Source of the DNA: Maratus speciosus
Taxonomy: Eukaryota; Arthropoda; Arachnida; Araneae; Salticidae
DNA: 64,000 nucleotides
Direction of reading: 5' to 3'
Assembly: GCA_963932465.1 (NCBI GenBank)
Contig: OZ010796.1
Span: 80,733,292 to 80,797,291, forward strand
Under the pieces are notes generated by a model. That model saw only the letters and a program-made list of their open reading frames with translations. It was not told where the DNA came from and made no database searches. This document shows, piece by piece, positions 35,326 through 47,099 of this stretch (positions are counted from its first letter, which is position 1; every line of letters begins with the position of its first letter). The position numbers and the translations under genes were made by a program.

Positions 35326-35523
35326 TTTGGTACTTTAATCTGGTTGCATCCTAGTTTGAATAAATATGAATATTTGCTGCGACCACCTGCGACCTAGAGA
35401 AAATTTCCAATTATAAATATTGCATATTGAATGTTTAAATTAGAGTTATTCTCTAGGTTGCAGGATGGCGCAACTAATTTTGATGTTTTTCAAACTAAAA
35501 CGCAACTGGAGTAAAGTGCCAAA
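35326..35523. mobile_element. 198-bp palindromic MITE
   Basis: Ends TTTGG(T/C)ACTTTA(A/C)TC and inner TAGTTTGAA, CCTGC(G/A)ACCTAGAGAA blocks pair in inverted orientation across the element. No clear target duplication. Confidence 0.7.
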
Positions 35524-35529
35524 AGCGAA

Positions 35530-36515
35530 ACTTTCGACAAATTTAATCAAAGTAAATACCACTATTCCATTAGACTAAAAATTCGAGAGGAAAATTTTTG
35601 ATAATGCGATAGTGCTTTTGGGTAAGTTTATGAACTTAAGAAAAACATACAATGTTAATACAACTAAAAATAAAAAATACAAATTTTCATCAATGTCAAC
35701 GTTTTTACGGTGTTTGTTCCACTGAGCACTTGTTGCCGACCTCTGAATTAGGTCAATTTTGAAATTTTTGAGCTACAGAGGTAAACGCTTAATCAGTTGT
35801 CACTGACCGAATGAATTTATTCCTCTAAAATTTTAATATTTTTTTTCATTTATCTTCTTCTTGGACACGTAAATGATGTATATTATATTACCTTAGTGAA
35901 ATTATGTACGAATGGAAAAAATAATAACAACTATTATTAGTCCAACGAAAATAATCGTAATATTTTGATAACAAGTTAAATCCGTATATGTCCAATTGAA
36001 TATAAATCGTTGTGGTTAATTTATGAAACATTACTTACATATATACAGTTTACTGTTAAGAAAAAAAAAAGTTTTCTTTTGCTGACCCCCATAATTTAAA
36101 GTCGCGAATTCGTTCTTTACACAATAGATGAACCTTGAGCCGGAAGCAGATTTTAAATTCTGACTTTCAACTTTATTATTTTCCAATGTTAAACAGAAAT
36201 CCACTGTTAAGTGAATTCTGCCGATGAAACATTTGAAATATCTGGAATAACTTTCGGTATAATGTTAAGATAGGGTAAGATTTAGTGAAATACCATTGAA
36301 TATATGTTGGAATGTTTCTATAAATTCAATTAAAAGAATTTTAAAGCAAAAAAATTATTATATTTTGAAGCGACGCACGGTGGGTGATTTACCGATCCTA
36401 GCTGGCCAAAATTATTTTTGGCGTCAATATAGTCGAATCACTATGAAATTGAAAAATGTTATTGATATTCACAATTGAATGTTAGGTATTGCAAAATGTG
36501 GCATGTAGCAGTCAT
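35530..36515. other. Unassigned AT-rich DNA
   Basis: Nothing recognisable; open frames are short and low in complexity. Confidence 0.4.
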
Positions 36516-36519
36516 AATT

Positions 36520-37230
36520 TTGTTACAGGGACATTCGAAAGTATTTCATATTACGGCCTATGGGGAAAAATCGTCTGCGGTGGTTTTTAATGATGTTTCA
36601 TAATTTCAAACACTTTGAAATTTATATACATATCTACCACGATGGTTGCTATAGCATATGGTATGGATAGCATTCATCGATCACTTACAGGGACACTAAA
36701 AAAGAATTATGTTACATTACGGTCTATGGAGAAAAAATGTTTGTGGTGTATTTTTTTTCATGTTACACTATTTCAAAAGCATTTAAATTGATATATATCT
36801 CCGAAGTGCTCTATAAGATGCTTACTATTGAATAGGATGTATTATTCATCTTTCACATACAGGGGCACACAAAATAAATCAGTTATACTTTTCTCTATAT
36901 GAACAATAATTGATGGAAGTACGTTTTCAGTTGTGGTTTTTAAATTATACTTTTAAATTATAAAATTTGGATATTATTTAGTATGTATAAATTCTATAAA
37001 TCATATGCAGGGCTGCACAAAACATCTGAGGTACATTTCCGTTCAATGACGGAAATTGCTGACGAGGAATTTTCAACTTTGCTATGCATTCACTAACTCT
37101 TCTAAATTTTAGCATATTGTGAATTATATGATAACTGTATAGTTCATATACAGGGATGTACAATATTTTCAGCTGTTTTTTCGACTTTGGTTGAAATTGT
37201 GTTTTCAAACGTGTTATATGCTTTACAAAT
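36520..37230. repeat. Diverged tandem array, period ~145-175 bp
   Basis: A block ACAGGGRCAYNCRAAA recurs at 36526, 36688, 36860, 37008 and 37151, followed each time by a variant of TT(A/C)CG(G/T)YCTATGGRGAAAAA and a GGTTTTT segment. Divergence is high, so this is an old satellite or a decayed array. Confidence 0.65.
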
Positions 37231-37789
37231 TATTACTTAGACATTTTTTGTACGTTATTAAGCTAGTTTTATTATAGTAGTCCGAATGTGTTGAAAATGT
37301 TTCATAATCTGATTGACACATGATTTTATGTTCTTCTTGATAATTTTAATGATACATTCTTAACGGTATGGAAGCTAAAGTGTTAAAACTATTTTTGTAT
37401 TATTATAACAAATTCTAAAATTTCTTTTTCTAAAATTTAAGATACGGGGCAAACATTCGACAGCTTTAATGAAAATTGCTGTGTTGTATAATCTGTTGTA
37501 TATTTATATTTATCTCTGCACAGAGGAACCTTATGTAAAGAATGGGAATCATAAGATATCTTGAGAAAATGCCTGCATTATGTTTTGCATTGTATCAAAT
37601 CTGAATTTGGAGAATTTGTCTGGATCAATTTTGTAACCACTCGAAATTTGCAGCCAAGTAATATATTTTAAATTATTTTGTCCTGAGATATCTACATACA
37701 ACTGGCAATTTTTGCCCAATTTTGGTCATAAATACTAATGATGTGAATTAACACACTGCTAACAAAGCGTAAACCAACTTAGTGAAAAA

Positions 37790-37860
37790 TGTCCAAGCCG
37801 GGAATCGAACCCGGGTCCCTGGAATAGATCTCCAGTGCTCTACCACTAAACCACAAGGAC
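37790..37860 (-). tRNA. tRNA-like sequence, probably a pseudogene or SINE head
   Basis: Minus-strand 71-nt cloverleaf: A box TGGTTTAGTGGTAGAGC, anticodon stem CTGGA/TCCAG, variable loop of four bases, T arm CCGGG TTCGATT CCCGG, discriminator A and a TTTTT terminator at once downstream. The anticodon position reads TCT (arginine). Faults: base 33 is A where T is nearly invariant, and acceptor pairs 5 and 6 are T-T. The promoter and terminator look usable, but a working tRNA is doubtful. Confidence 0.55.
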
Positions 37861-37992
37861 GATGTCCAGCTTGGCATTTCTCACTTATATAAGTCGGTAA
37901 GGCTGCTACCACAGCACAAGATGGAGAAGTCTTCATGAGCACACATTCTAGCGGCGTAACATGAGACGCAAATAAACCCAGCATCGGTGAAT

Positions 37993-38018
37993 ATACAATT
38001 TTTAATTAAAAATTGTAT
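37993..38018. repeat. Perfect 26-bp AT palindrome
   Basis: ATACAATTTTTAA followed by its exact reverse complement. It lies about 130 bp upstream (in tRNA orientation) of the tRNA-like sequence. Confidence 0.9.
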
Positions 38019-38040
38019 GTTGCGCGGAAATTCGGTTTAA

Positions 38041-38229
38041 AACGTCCACTTTGACACTATTTTCTGAAAGATCTATTGCGTTTGCAAAAAAATGAAAACA
38101 ACAGCTCGATGACACAGTTTATGAACAACAACACCAGCTAGTTTCATGCATTTTCGAAAAAAAAATAAATTAAAACTTGTGTCACGAAGTTGCCCTTTTG
38201 GATTTGAGAACAGTCTTAAGTTACAGACC

Positions 38230-38232
<3 letters not shown>
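38041..38232. repeat. Dispersed repeat (copy 1), followed by poly(T)
   Basis: AAACGTCCACTTTGACACT, then GAAAGATCTATTGCGTTTGC, TGAACAACAACACCAGCTA and GTTGCCCTTTTGGATTTGAG. The copy at 53826-54032 has the same order with few changes. A 45-base T-run (38233-38277) follows here; in the other copy a 27-base A-run expands the internal GCAAAA site. Confidence 0.8.
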
Positions 38233-38279
<47 letters not shown>

Positions 38280-38280
<1 letters not shown>

Positions 38281-39020
38281 TAGAGCTGAATACCCCCTGT
38301 CACAGCCCAAATCATAAAAATTTGAAAAAAGTTATGTTATTTTAATTAAATAAATTAATATAATGACATCCCACCATTTTTGCGCTTTCAAAACACAATC
38401 TTAATTTCAACCATGTTTTCGTGAGCTCGGTAGTACTGTGGTAGAGGGGGTTATTTCTAACCGAAAGGTCCCGGTGCGTGTCAGCGGAAGTTGAAATTTT
38501 CAATTTTTTACATTTAATTGTCCGATGGATTTAATTAAAAGATATTTTTTAGTCATTTTACGGGTTTACCTTGTATATTCATTTTTATTTTGTTTTTTTG
38601 CAGAATTTAACATATCTTGATTTTATGACCATTTATCAACTTTATAAATATTTAATTTAAGTTATTTTACAAAAATTTTAAAGTATTAAATTATCCTGGA
38701 TTATAAGAAATTTAAAGAAATATATTTTACAACCATTTAAAAAATAATCGTATATAATTAATTGGAATTTGATGATATTCAAATATCCATTAATTACATG
38801 AAAAAAATCAATTAAATACATTTTAGTTTTTAAATAAATTACTTGTATGATAAATTTATTTTGTTTTGATTTTTAAACTACTTTTACCTTTATACTTATT
38901 TTTTTTTATATATCTTTCTTAAGTGGCTCTAATAATTGAAAGGGGAATTCGCAATATTTTTAATTATTAAAGAAAAAAAAAAATTCTTTAAAATGTGATT
39001 TTGGAGTATTTTTAGGTGAT
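38280..39020. other. Unassigned AT-rich DNA
   Basis: No gene or paired ends seen. Confidence 0.4.
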
Positions 39021-39025
39021 ATTTC

Positions 39026-39176
39026 CATAGCTGCTAACTTTTACGCTTTTTTGCTACCACTAACATTTTGTAGAGATATTCACCTTCTTTAATCGTGAGA
39101 TTGCGCCGATTAAACAACTCACTATTTACTAGAAAATTTTAGTGGTAGGAAGAAAGCGTAAAAGTTGGCAGCTATG
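39026..39176. mobile_element. 151-bp MITE, CATAGCTGC ends (copy 2)
   Basis: Exactly 151 bp, flanked by an exact 6-bp duplication TATTTC at 39020-39025 and 39177-39182. The arms contain TTTTACGCTTT and CTACCACTAA. Confidence 0.93.
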
Positions 39177-39182
39177 TATTTC

Positions 39183-40761
39183 AAAATAAAATATCCTGTA
39201 CTTTTTTTGGTGCTGCCATCTATTGACAAAAAGGCAACGTACAGTAAACGTTATATTTCAAGAGACGTTGTTTATTGTTACTGGTAATAGATGGCAGAAT
39301 AAGCCATTCTAGTAAAATCTAATCAAAGGACTATTACATACTTATCACAGCACGGATTTTATCTTTTTTATCGATTTTTCCTAACATTATGAGATTTTTT
39401 TTATTTGCCATTTTAAGGCCGAAGGCTGTTGTAAAATATTTTATCAATTATTTTTTTTTATTCAAAATTTTTTTTTGAGAAATTGCGAAATTTTAAATTG
39501 ACTATTAGATTTAATTGTCCGTTCAAACATATGCTGTTAGAATTGTCTGAAGAGCTGTTGAATATTTTTAATCTGATTAAAAAAATTCTTCCATTAGTAA
39601 TAATTTTAAAATTAAGTTTAATGGTATTGCCATGTATGCTTTTATTGAAAAATATTAAAGACTTGATAATTAGAAATTAATGATTCAGATTTATTAATTA
39701 AAGGGTAAAGTGTTTTGAAAGGAATATTAAACGAAACCCTCTGTGCAATCTTCGATCCCACTTAGCCACTTGTTCATGTATAGTTTGTAGAGAATTTAAT
39801 TTTCTTTGTTTATTAAAAAGAAAAAAAAATGTAAATCCGTTAATTTGTTCAACAGTTATCATGGTTAAAACGGTGTTTTGAGAAAAATGAGTTTAACGCT
39901 TTATCTTCGCAGGTAAAGCCGGTCTGCCCAATATTTATGGTTTGTACTATTCTGATTTTAGGAATTTTTATATCGGACCAAGTTTACGACATTCTTAAGG
40001 GGTCTCAAGACTCTTAATCTACAAAATATTCGAAATTTTTATTTTTTTAGATGTTAAATTCCTAACTTTTCAGAACCTTTTGATATAATTATTTTCTTGA
40101 AATTCCCATTAGAACAGAAGTTATGGCTTTCAGAATTATACCAGCCCAATGGCTGAAGCGGCATTTCCGAAAACTTTGAAGTCATTTTTCAAAAAAAAAA
40201 AAAAATGGGGCATAACACGCAGGATATTTCAAAAACTGAATATTTTTTCAGGAAATTTTCAAAACATATGTTTCATGTTAGTTTGTATAAACGGAACCTA
40301 AAATTTCATTTTTATTCTTAATAAAGAAAAAAAAAATTACTTGATTATAGTGTTGAAAATTTCAAAATTTTGTCTTATCTAAATACAAATTTGTACTAAA
40401 ATTATAAAAATGCTTTAAATACAAATTTATTTAGGCTCAGGGTAATTATTATAATATGAAGTATAATTAGGCACAAAAAATTTTAGTCTAGTTGCAAAAT
40501 TTATTTTGTAATCCTGCGCGTAAGCTGTTATATCAATTTTCTGCTCGACAAATGACTGACAGTTTGGAGCCCCCTATAAATACTAATTCGCATCTTGCAA
40601 TTTTTTAAATACATGAAATGCACGAACATACTCATATCTTTCGTTTCAATTAAAATAGTGTTTTTAAATCATATGCATTTTAAGAAATTAAATGTTGAAA
40701 ATTGTCATTTTTAAATTTTTTTCCAATTTTAAAACTCCTGAAACCCCTCAAAGTTTCAAAC

Positions 40762-40812
<51 letters not shown>

Positions 40813-41025
40813 ACAATACATTTTTCCGTCATTTTTTCAAGCCTTTTTGGTCCCCTTAATACACCAGGAAATTTTCTCGTTCGTTTCGAATACCTTCATA
40901 ATTTTGTCTTTCAAAACAATCACGCAAAAATTAGAAACATGTAAAGTTTTGAAACAGTTGAAAGTTTAAATTGAAAAAGTTAGGTCAAAAGCAGTTAGAA
41001 CTTTTCAACTCACCTGTTGCGTCTG
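39183..41025. other. Unassigned DNA with a (TAT)n microsatellite
   Basis: A TTA/ATT trinucleotide run lies at 40763-40809 and makes an apparent leucine-run frame, which is not a gene. A weak inverted pair TGCCATCTATT.../...AATAGATGGCA lies at 39214-39296. Nothing else recognised. Confidence 0.5.
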
Positions 41026-41029
41026 TTTT

Positions 41030-42726
41030 TAAGAGCCATTATTTTGAAACTCAGACAAAAAAGTGAAATTTTGATAGTTGTATTTTTTAATTGGCTTGAT
41101 TTTTTTTTATGCTGAAGTAGATCATATTTAATGAATATTGTGCAATTTTGAAGTCCTGGAAAATTTTCCTGTTTCCTGTAGAAAATGTCATAGTTCATGA
41201 TCATGAATCCCTTTTTTCATGAAAATTGAAATGCCAGTATGTTTGGATTGCTATATCTCTGGAAAGCAACAATATCCCAAAATTCTTTTTTTATAAACTG
41301 TTATTATAACACTACATGCTTAGTAAAATTTACTTGGTTCCATGGAGCATTGTTAATTTTCATTCTTATGTTGCCACAAAATGCATTCAAAATGACGTTT
41401 TTGTCCGATTCCTGCACTGATTATCATAGTTAAGCAATATTATCCTAAAATTTTCTTATAGAATATGAAAGTTTACTATTAGAACAAGCTAAGTAATATA
41501 GAACTTTACCGGGATATCGATGTTGTTAGCAGATATAATTTGTTAAATATTCAAAAGTTTCAAAATCTGCAACTTTTGAATTAGTCCTATCTCAAAACAG
41601 CATCACAGTTGAATAAAACAAAATATATCAGGTAGTAATTGAACATATGTAAAAAACATGGAAAAGAAATATAAGTGGGGTCTCATGCTATTTACAGAAA
41701 AAAAATGACAAACGTTACAAAAAGGCAGTATCAATATCAGGCTTTTTCCCTATAAGAAAATGATTTATCCCGTTTCTCTTTCCCGTTCCTATGTTTTTCC
41801 CCTATGAAGAAATGAAACATCCCTTTTCTCTTTCTCCTTCTAGGGGAAAAGCTTGATTATCGCCCTGCCTTTTTGTCATTTTTTTTCTTCTGAAAATAGC
41901 ATGAGACCCCACTTATTTTTCGTTTCCATGTTTTTGTACATATGTTCAACTACTACCTGATATATTTTGTTTTATTCAACTATGATGCTGTTTTGAGATA
42001 GGACTAATTCAAAAGTTGCAGATTTTGAAACTTTTGAATATTTATCTGCTTTATATCTGCTAACAGCATCGATATCCCGGTAAAGTTCTATATTACTTAG
42101 CTTGTCCTAATAGTAAACTTTCATTTTCTATAAGACAGTGGTGGAAAATTGGCGCAGAGGAGGAGCCTATTGACACCACTAAAATTTTATAGTATTCTTC
42201 ACCTTAATAAAAACGGAGAAATTCTGTCATTAGATAAGGCGAAAAATACTACTAAAATTTAGTGGTGTCAATAGGCTCCTCCTCTGCGCCAATTTTCCAC
42301 CACTGATAAGAAAAATTTTGGGGTACTATTGCTTAACCTAGATAATAAGCGCAGAAAACGGACAAAAACGTCATTTTGATTGCATTTTGTGGCAAAATAA
42401 CAATGAAAATTAATAATGCCCTATGGAACCAAGTAACTTTTGCTAAGAATGTAGTGTTATACTAAGAGTTTATGACAAAAGAATTTTGGGATGTTGTTGC
42501 TTTCCAGAGATATAGCAATCCAATCATACTGGCATTTCAATTTTCATGAAAAATGGGATTCATGGTCTTGAACTTTGACATTTTCTACAGGATACAGGAA
42601 ATTTTTCCAGAGCTTCAAAATTGCACATTATTCATTAAATATGATCTACTTCAACATAAAAAAATCAAGCAAAACAAAAAATATAACTATCGCACTTTGT
42701 CTAATTTTCAAAATAATGGCTCTTAA
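41030..42726. repeat. Long inverted repeat, ~750-bp arms
   Basis: The left arm from AAGAGCCATTATTTTGAAA (41030) and the right arm ending in its complement at 42726 pair throughout. Landmarks are GAAATTGAAATGCCAGTATG, TGCTATATCTCTGGAAAGC, TTACCGGGATATCGATG and GGGTCTCATGCTATTT, with a spacer near 41790-41815. The right arm is longer because a MITE sits at 42136-42305. No transposon end motif or target duplication is clear and there is no coding sequence. Confidence 0.88.
42136..42305. mobile_element. 170-bp MITE, CAGTGGTGGAAAA ends, 6-bp duplication
   Basis: Ends CAGTGGTGGAAAATTGGCGC in inverted orientation and arms that pair for 60 bp. ATAAGA is duplicated at 42130-42135 and 42306-42311. The matching position of the left arm of the enclosing inverted repeat has one ATAAGA and no insertion, so the empty site is visible within the window. 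Confidence 0.94.
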
Positions 42727-42729
42727 TGA

Positions 42730-43545
42730 AATCACTTTTTTATTTGTGGCACATGACTGGCCTCGACTGCATCAGAAAAACAAATATTAACATCGTATTT
42801 CAACCCAGTATGTTATGACTAATATGTACTTTTACACCTCCCTATACTATGTTAGCTTTTAATGTTTGCTTTTTATATTTTTGTTATACTTTTTATATAC
42901 TTGCAGGATAATATGAAACATATTAAAAATTAATTATGAGCAAAAATTAAATTCGATTTCAAAAGCTGGAGCTATAATCATTATTATTTGTAATTTTTAT
43001 CTACAGTGGGAACATCTAAAAATATCTAACGCAGTTAATATCTAAATAAATTAAATTTCGAAAAGCTTACAGATTATGAATCGTTCTTCTATATTTAACT
43101 TTCTTTAAATTAATTAGTAGAAAAAATATCATTATTATTTTATCTTCGTACATCAGAACTTATTCCATTTTTGCTAAGTTATTATTTTTTTTTAATTGAA
43201 CCGATAATTCTACTTTAGAAGAACAGCATAAGTTCATAGCTATTTCTCCACCACCCATAAAGAAAGGTCCTTAGAAAACAACCAAACCTAATTTTAAACA
43301 TGTGTTTCATGCTGTGAAATATAATGCAATGACTATGCTGGTCCGTCGGCATAGAATAGAATAAAGTGAATATAATTAATTAATCTCGCAGCAATCCATA
43401 TATTTCTCATTCATAAAATTACACAACAATTTCCATAATACGACAATCACTTGAAGACTCATTGGCCATACACCAATGAGAAAAAAAATGAACGTTAGCT
43501 ATAATTTTAGTTCTAATTGATTCAAAAAATAATAATTAAATAAGC
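42730..43545. other. Unassigned AT-rich DNA
   Basis: No gene or paired ends recognised. Confidence 0.4.
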
Positions 43546-43550
43546 AAGTA

Positions 43551-44544
43551 CCGTCAACCGGGCCTACTTTGGGCCACTTTTGCCTAGTTCCACTAACATT
43601 TCCATATTAAAAAAAATATTATATATGATTTTTCAACATCGAAATGGAGTTGTAAACAATTAACTTGAAAAAATGAAGCAAACTGTATGGCTTTAAAGGG
43701 GCAATTTATTATTATTATTTTTTTTTAACTATCTTTAAAGTTTTGGAACAAAGTAGCCCCTGCTAGAGGCTTCTTTGATCCATTCACTTAGTTTTATATA
43801 AATTTAATACATTTCCTACGTTGGACTATTGAAACCTTGTTGCAATAGGATCTGCTATTGAATTAACACCGTAAACTCGATAAACAAAGGGTTTTTGTTT
43901 TTCTTTTTAACATTAAAACACAATAAACCAAGTGCAAATATTAAAGACACGAGAAACAGTTTTCGTCATGTTATTCTCAGCACTTGGAACAAAGACAATT
44001 AATGTAACATTTTGTTAGAGTAACATTTGAAAAAATGTTACTTAAAACACTTTTAAAGATATTTAGTTGTATAGGAAGGCATTTCTAAGTAACTGGGGGC
44101 TACTTCGGACCAAACCAGGCCTAACACAAAGTATCCTGGAAAAACAAGTGTTCATGTTAGCTTTATGAAAATGTAAGCATTTCCTGTCAAAACAAAAAGT
44201 TAAAGGAAAAACTATGATCAGATATGGGTTACAGGTAACTAAAGGTAATATTTTGATGCTTACCTTATTTATTGTTCTTATGCGGATTGTTTCGCTATAG
44301 AAAGTTTCCAGAGTTAAAATCTACACACAAAAACAGTTGTTTACAAACACATCCAGTGTTGCCACTAACAAGAATTAACATTACGCCAAACTATTCAAAT
44401 ACCCTATAGTAAGGAATGAAATATTTTTCAAGGGCAAAAACTCCAAATTATCTTGTATTGTTTGTTCAATACAAAGAATAAACACTTTTTTTATGTGATG
44501 GACCAAAGTAACCCCACAAGGACCAGAGTACCCCCGGTCGACGG
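43551..44544. mobile_element. TA-flanked non-autonomous element, CCGTCAACCGGG ends
   Basis: CCGTCAACCGGG at the left and CCCCCGGTCGACGG at the right, each flanked by TA, 994 bp. A GGG(G)CTACTTTGG-like motif recurs inside: forward at 43564 and about 44096, reversed at about 43747, 44504 and 44522. Subterminal copies of one motif are typical of non-autonomous pogo or Tc1-group elements. No transposase remains. Confidence 0.75.
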
Positions 44545-44903
44545 TAAGTAATAGTTCTGATTCGTTGAAGATTCTCTATTACAGTATTAGTTTATGTAGT
44601 AACTAGCTGGTCGTTTACATATTAAAATTGAACCATTTTTTAAAAGTTGAAATACCATTCTGTCATTGCATATATATGCCCAGGATTCAAATGAAAAACA
44701 TAGAAATACTAATCGTCATCACATTTAAATCCTTGGTTAGTGAAGTTTATATTATTAAAATATAACCAATTAATGTTGAAGAAAAATTTACATAGGAATA
44801 GTCACTAGAATTATTTACGCATTTCATTACATTTTATTTTATGTGGTACTTTGCAAAAGTCCAAATAAAAAGCGCATATATATTTTGGATTAATATATTA
44901 TTA

Positions 44904-45054
44904 CATAGCTTCCAACTTTTACGCTTTCTCCTTACCACTAAAATTTTATAGTAAATGTTTTCTTATTTAATCGTCGAAATATCACGACTAAACATGGCGA
45001 AAATCTCTATTAAATTTTAGTGGTAGCAAAAAAGCGTAACATTTAGCAGCTATG
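44904..45054. mobile_element. 151-bp MITE, CATAGCT ends (copy 3)
   Basis: Exactly 151 bp; flanks TTATTA and TTATTG are a 6-bp duplication with one change. Same internal blocks as the copies at 11595 and 39026. Confidence 0.9.
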
Positions 45055-45081
45055 TTATTGAAATACTAATTATTTATTTAA

Positions 45082-45308
45082 CCCATTAACCGCCAAAACT
45101 ATAAGGTTGAAATTTTCAACTTTTTAGCTGAACGTTGTTCGCCACCACAAACTCTCAAGGTAATTTTCGCTTTATGTGATCTTAAAATTTTATGTCTTTA
45201 AGTAAGGCCAATTTTTTTTTAATTCAGAAACAGTGGTGGGTATGTAAATAACTTAAATATGTGTATTTATTTTGACCGTTGCGTGAACCAACACCAGCGG
45301 GTAATGTG
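45082..45308. mobile_element. TTAA-flanked MITE, family J
   Basis: TTAA at 45078-45081 and 45309-45312; inward ends CCCATTAACCGCC and CACATTACCCGCT match at 10 of 13. The perfect palindrome GTTGAAATTTTCAAC (45106-45120) is 24 bp from the outer TTAA and 16 bp from an inner TTAA at 45086-45089, so the true left end is ambiguous. Confidence 0.65.
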
Positions 45309-45314
45309 TTAAGA

Positions 45315-45466
45315 ATTATTACTAAAAATTCCTAAATAGAAACGCAAAATTTTTTGTCATCTTTAGAATCAACATAGTCCAAAACCCTCCAAAATAAATT
45401 TTATCTTCGGTTTTCTCAGTATGAGGCAGATATGTAAAAGCGACAAAGTTATAAGAGTAGGAGCTT

Positions 45467-45512
<46 letters not shown>

Positions 45513-46826
45513 AACATTTTTTGCCATTTTAGATATAAGTATTAGCAAATTTCCTTATGCTTTTAAATTTTAAGGTAGGAAGTATTCCTTTAAAAATATT
45601 ATGGTTACATATTTTTTCTTTTTACATTTAATTTCTGAAAATGTCTTTTATCAATAGTAACAGTATCCCAAATACATACGTTATATTTGATGTATTTTTC
45701 AAAACAGAGAAAAAAAATTACATTGAGAGTTAAATGAGCATGTGAAACCAAATGAAAGCTTAGGAGTACCAGGTATTTACACAGAAATTAGAAGTTCATG
45801 TGCATGAAAAGCGTATATTCGCTTAAAAATGCGAGGTTTATAGAAAATAAATCTTAGAACAAATATATATTAATATACATATATATGTGTATACAATACC
45901 TCAAGACAATAAATGACTATTGAAAATACAGAAAATCATAAAAAAACAGTATTGGTGCAGTTCCATTTAAAGTTATGACTTGCGTTAGGATTTTTCTTCT
46001 CGCACTGTCAACTCTATCACGCACTGCTAGTATAGCAATAAAAATGGAGTACAAAATATTCCAAAGTGTAGCTCATTCATATCCACACGAAGAGAAAGGA
46101 ATACACATAGATTATGTTACACTTATGATTCATTTTTCAATATCATGAAAATATACTCCAAGTTTTTATATTTTGTTGCCTTCTAATAAAAAACCCCTTA
46201 CTTTCCACCACAAAAATATACTCCAAGTTGTGATATTTTGCTGCCGTCTAATAAAAAATATATACTTTCTACGCTTATCAAAATCCCTATAAAGTATCGA
46301 TAATCCCTTGGATTTGACCATTCTTGGGTTAGAATTCAAGTTAGAACCACCACAAGTTACAGTTAGATTTCATAGGAACTAACAGATTCATTCAGCCAAA
46401 AACACTAAAAAACTGAACTTATAACCACTTTGAAAGGTTCTAAAATTTTGCAATTAATGTTATTAACGCGCATTTTTATAGGTAATGAATTTGAACTTTT
46501 ACAATTAAAACGCACTGTTATAGGTATTTGAACTTTTACAATTAAAACGCATTGCTGTAGGTATTTGAACTTTTACATGATGCTTTAAAAGAATAAACAT
46601 ATTACTATGGCCATGCTATAGACTTCTTCAATGTCATATTAACATTTCATGGCTGTATGTGGAAATTCATGAAAGTTACAGTGAGGAAGTAGGCAAACAA
46701 ACAGGCTGGCACTAATCAGTTATAAAACTTCCTTTGGAACGTGTAAAACTGACTTATAAGTACTGCCAAAATTGAAATTCATCCATAATTATTCAATTCT
46801 ATAAAATTAAAGCTATACAAATATTA
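45315..46826. other. Unassigned DNA with short tandem repeats
   Basis: A 38-base poly(A) at 45473-45510. Two ~65-bp units with ATACTCCAAGTT and ATATTTTG(T/C)TGCC at about 46150-46265. A 37-bp unit TTTGAACTTTTACAATTAAA... at 46490, 46527 and (partial) 46564. No gene. Confidence 0.7.
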
Positions 46827-47099
46827 GGGTAGACCGGGGCACGTTTACGCAGTGCACTTTTTCCGAAACGAGTTATAACTAGAGCGCCATCAGTCATGAC
46901 AGATTGATCTGCTCCCTAGTGGGTATTCTCAGAGTTTTTGGGCATTAGTAGAGCTTCGGTCTAGCATGAGGAAAGGATAATCTGTTTTCTGTCAAGGCGA
47001 GTAAATTTTGTGTTGAATTTATTGAAACTTATTGTGAACTAATAATACTTAGTTAAGGATAAACAAATATATGAACATTAGCAGAATTTTATCCTTTTT

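Noticed and set aside
37748..37984. 78-codon minus-strand frame containing RSIPGTRVRFP
   Set aside because: That peptide is the translated T arm of the tRNA-like sequence.
38073..38315. Frame with a long lysine run
   Set aside because: Produced by the 45-base homopolymer; not a gene.
39212..39303. Weak inverted pair around CTGCCATCTATT
   Set aside because: Only about 12 bp pair and no target duplication is visible.
40702..40944. Frame with a leucine run
   Set aside because: Produced by the (TTA)n microsatellite.
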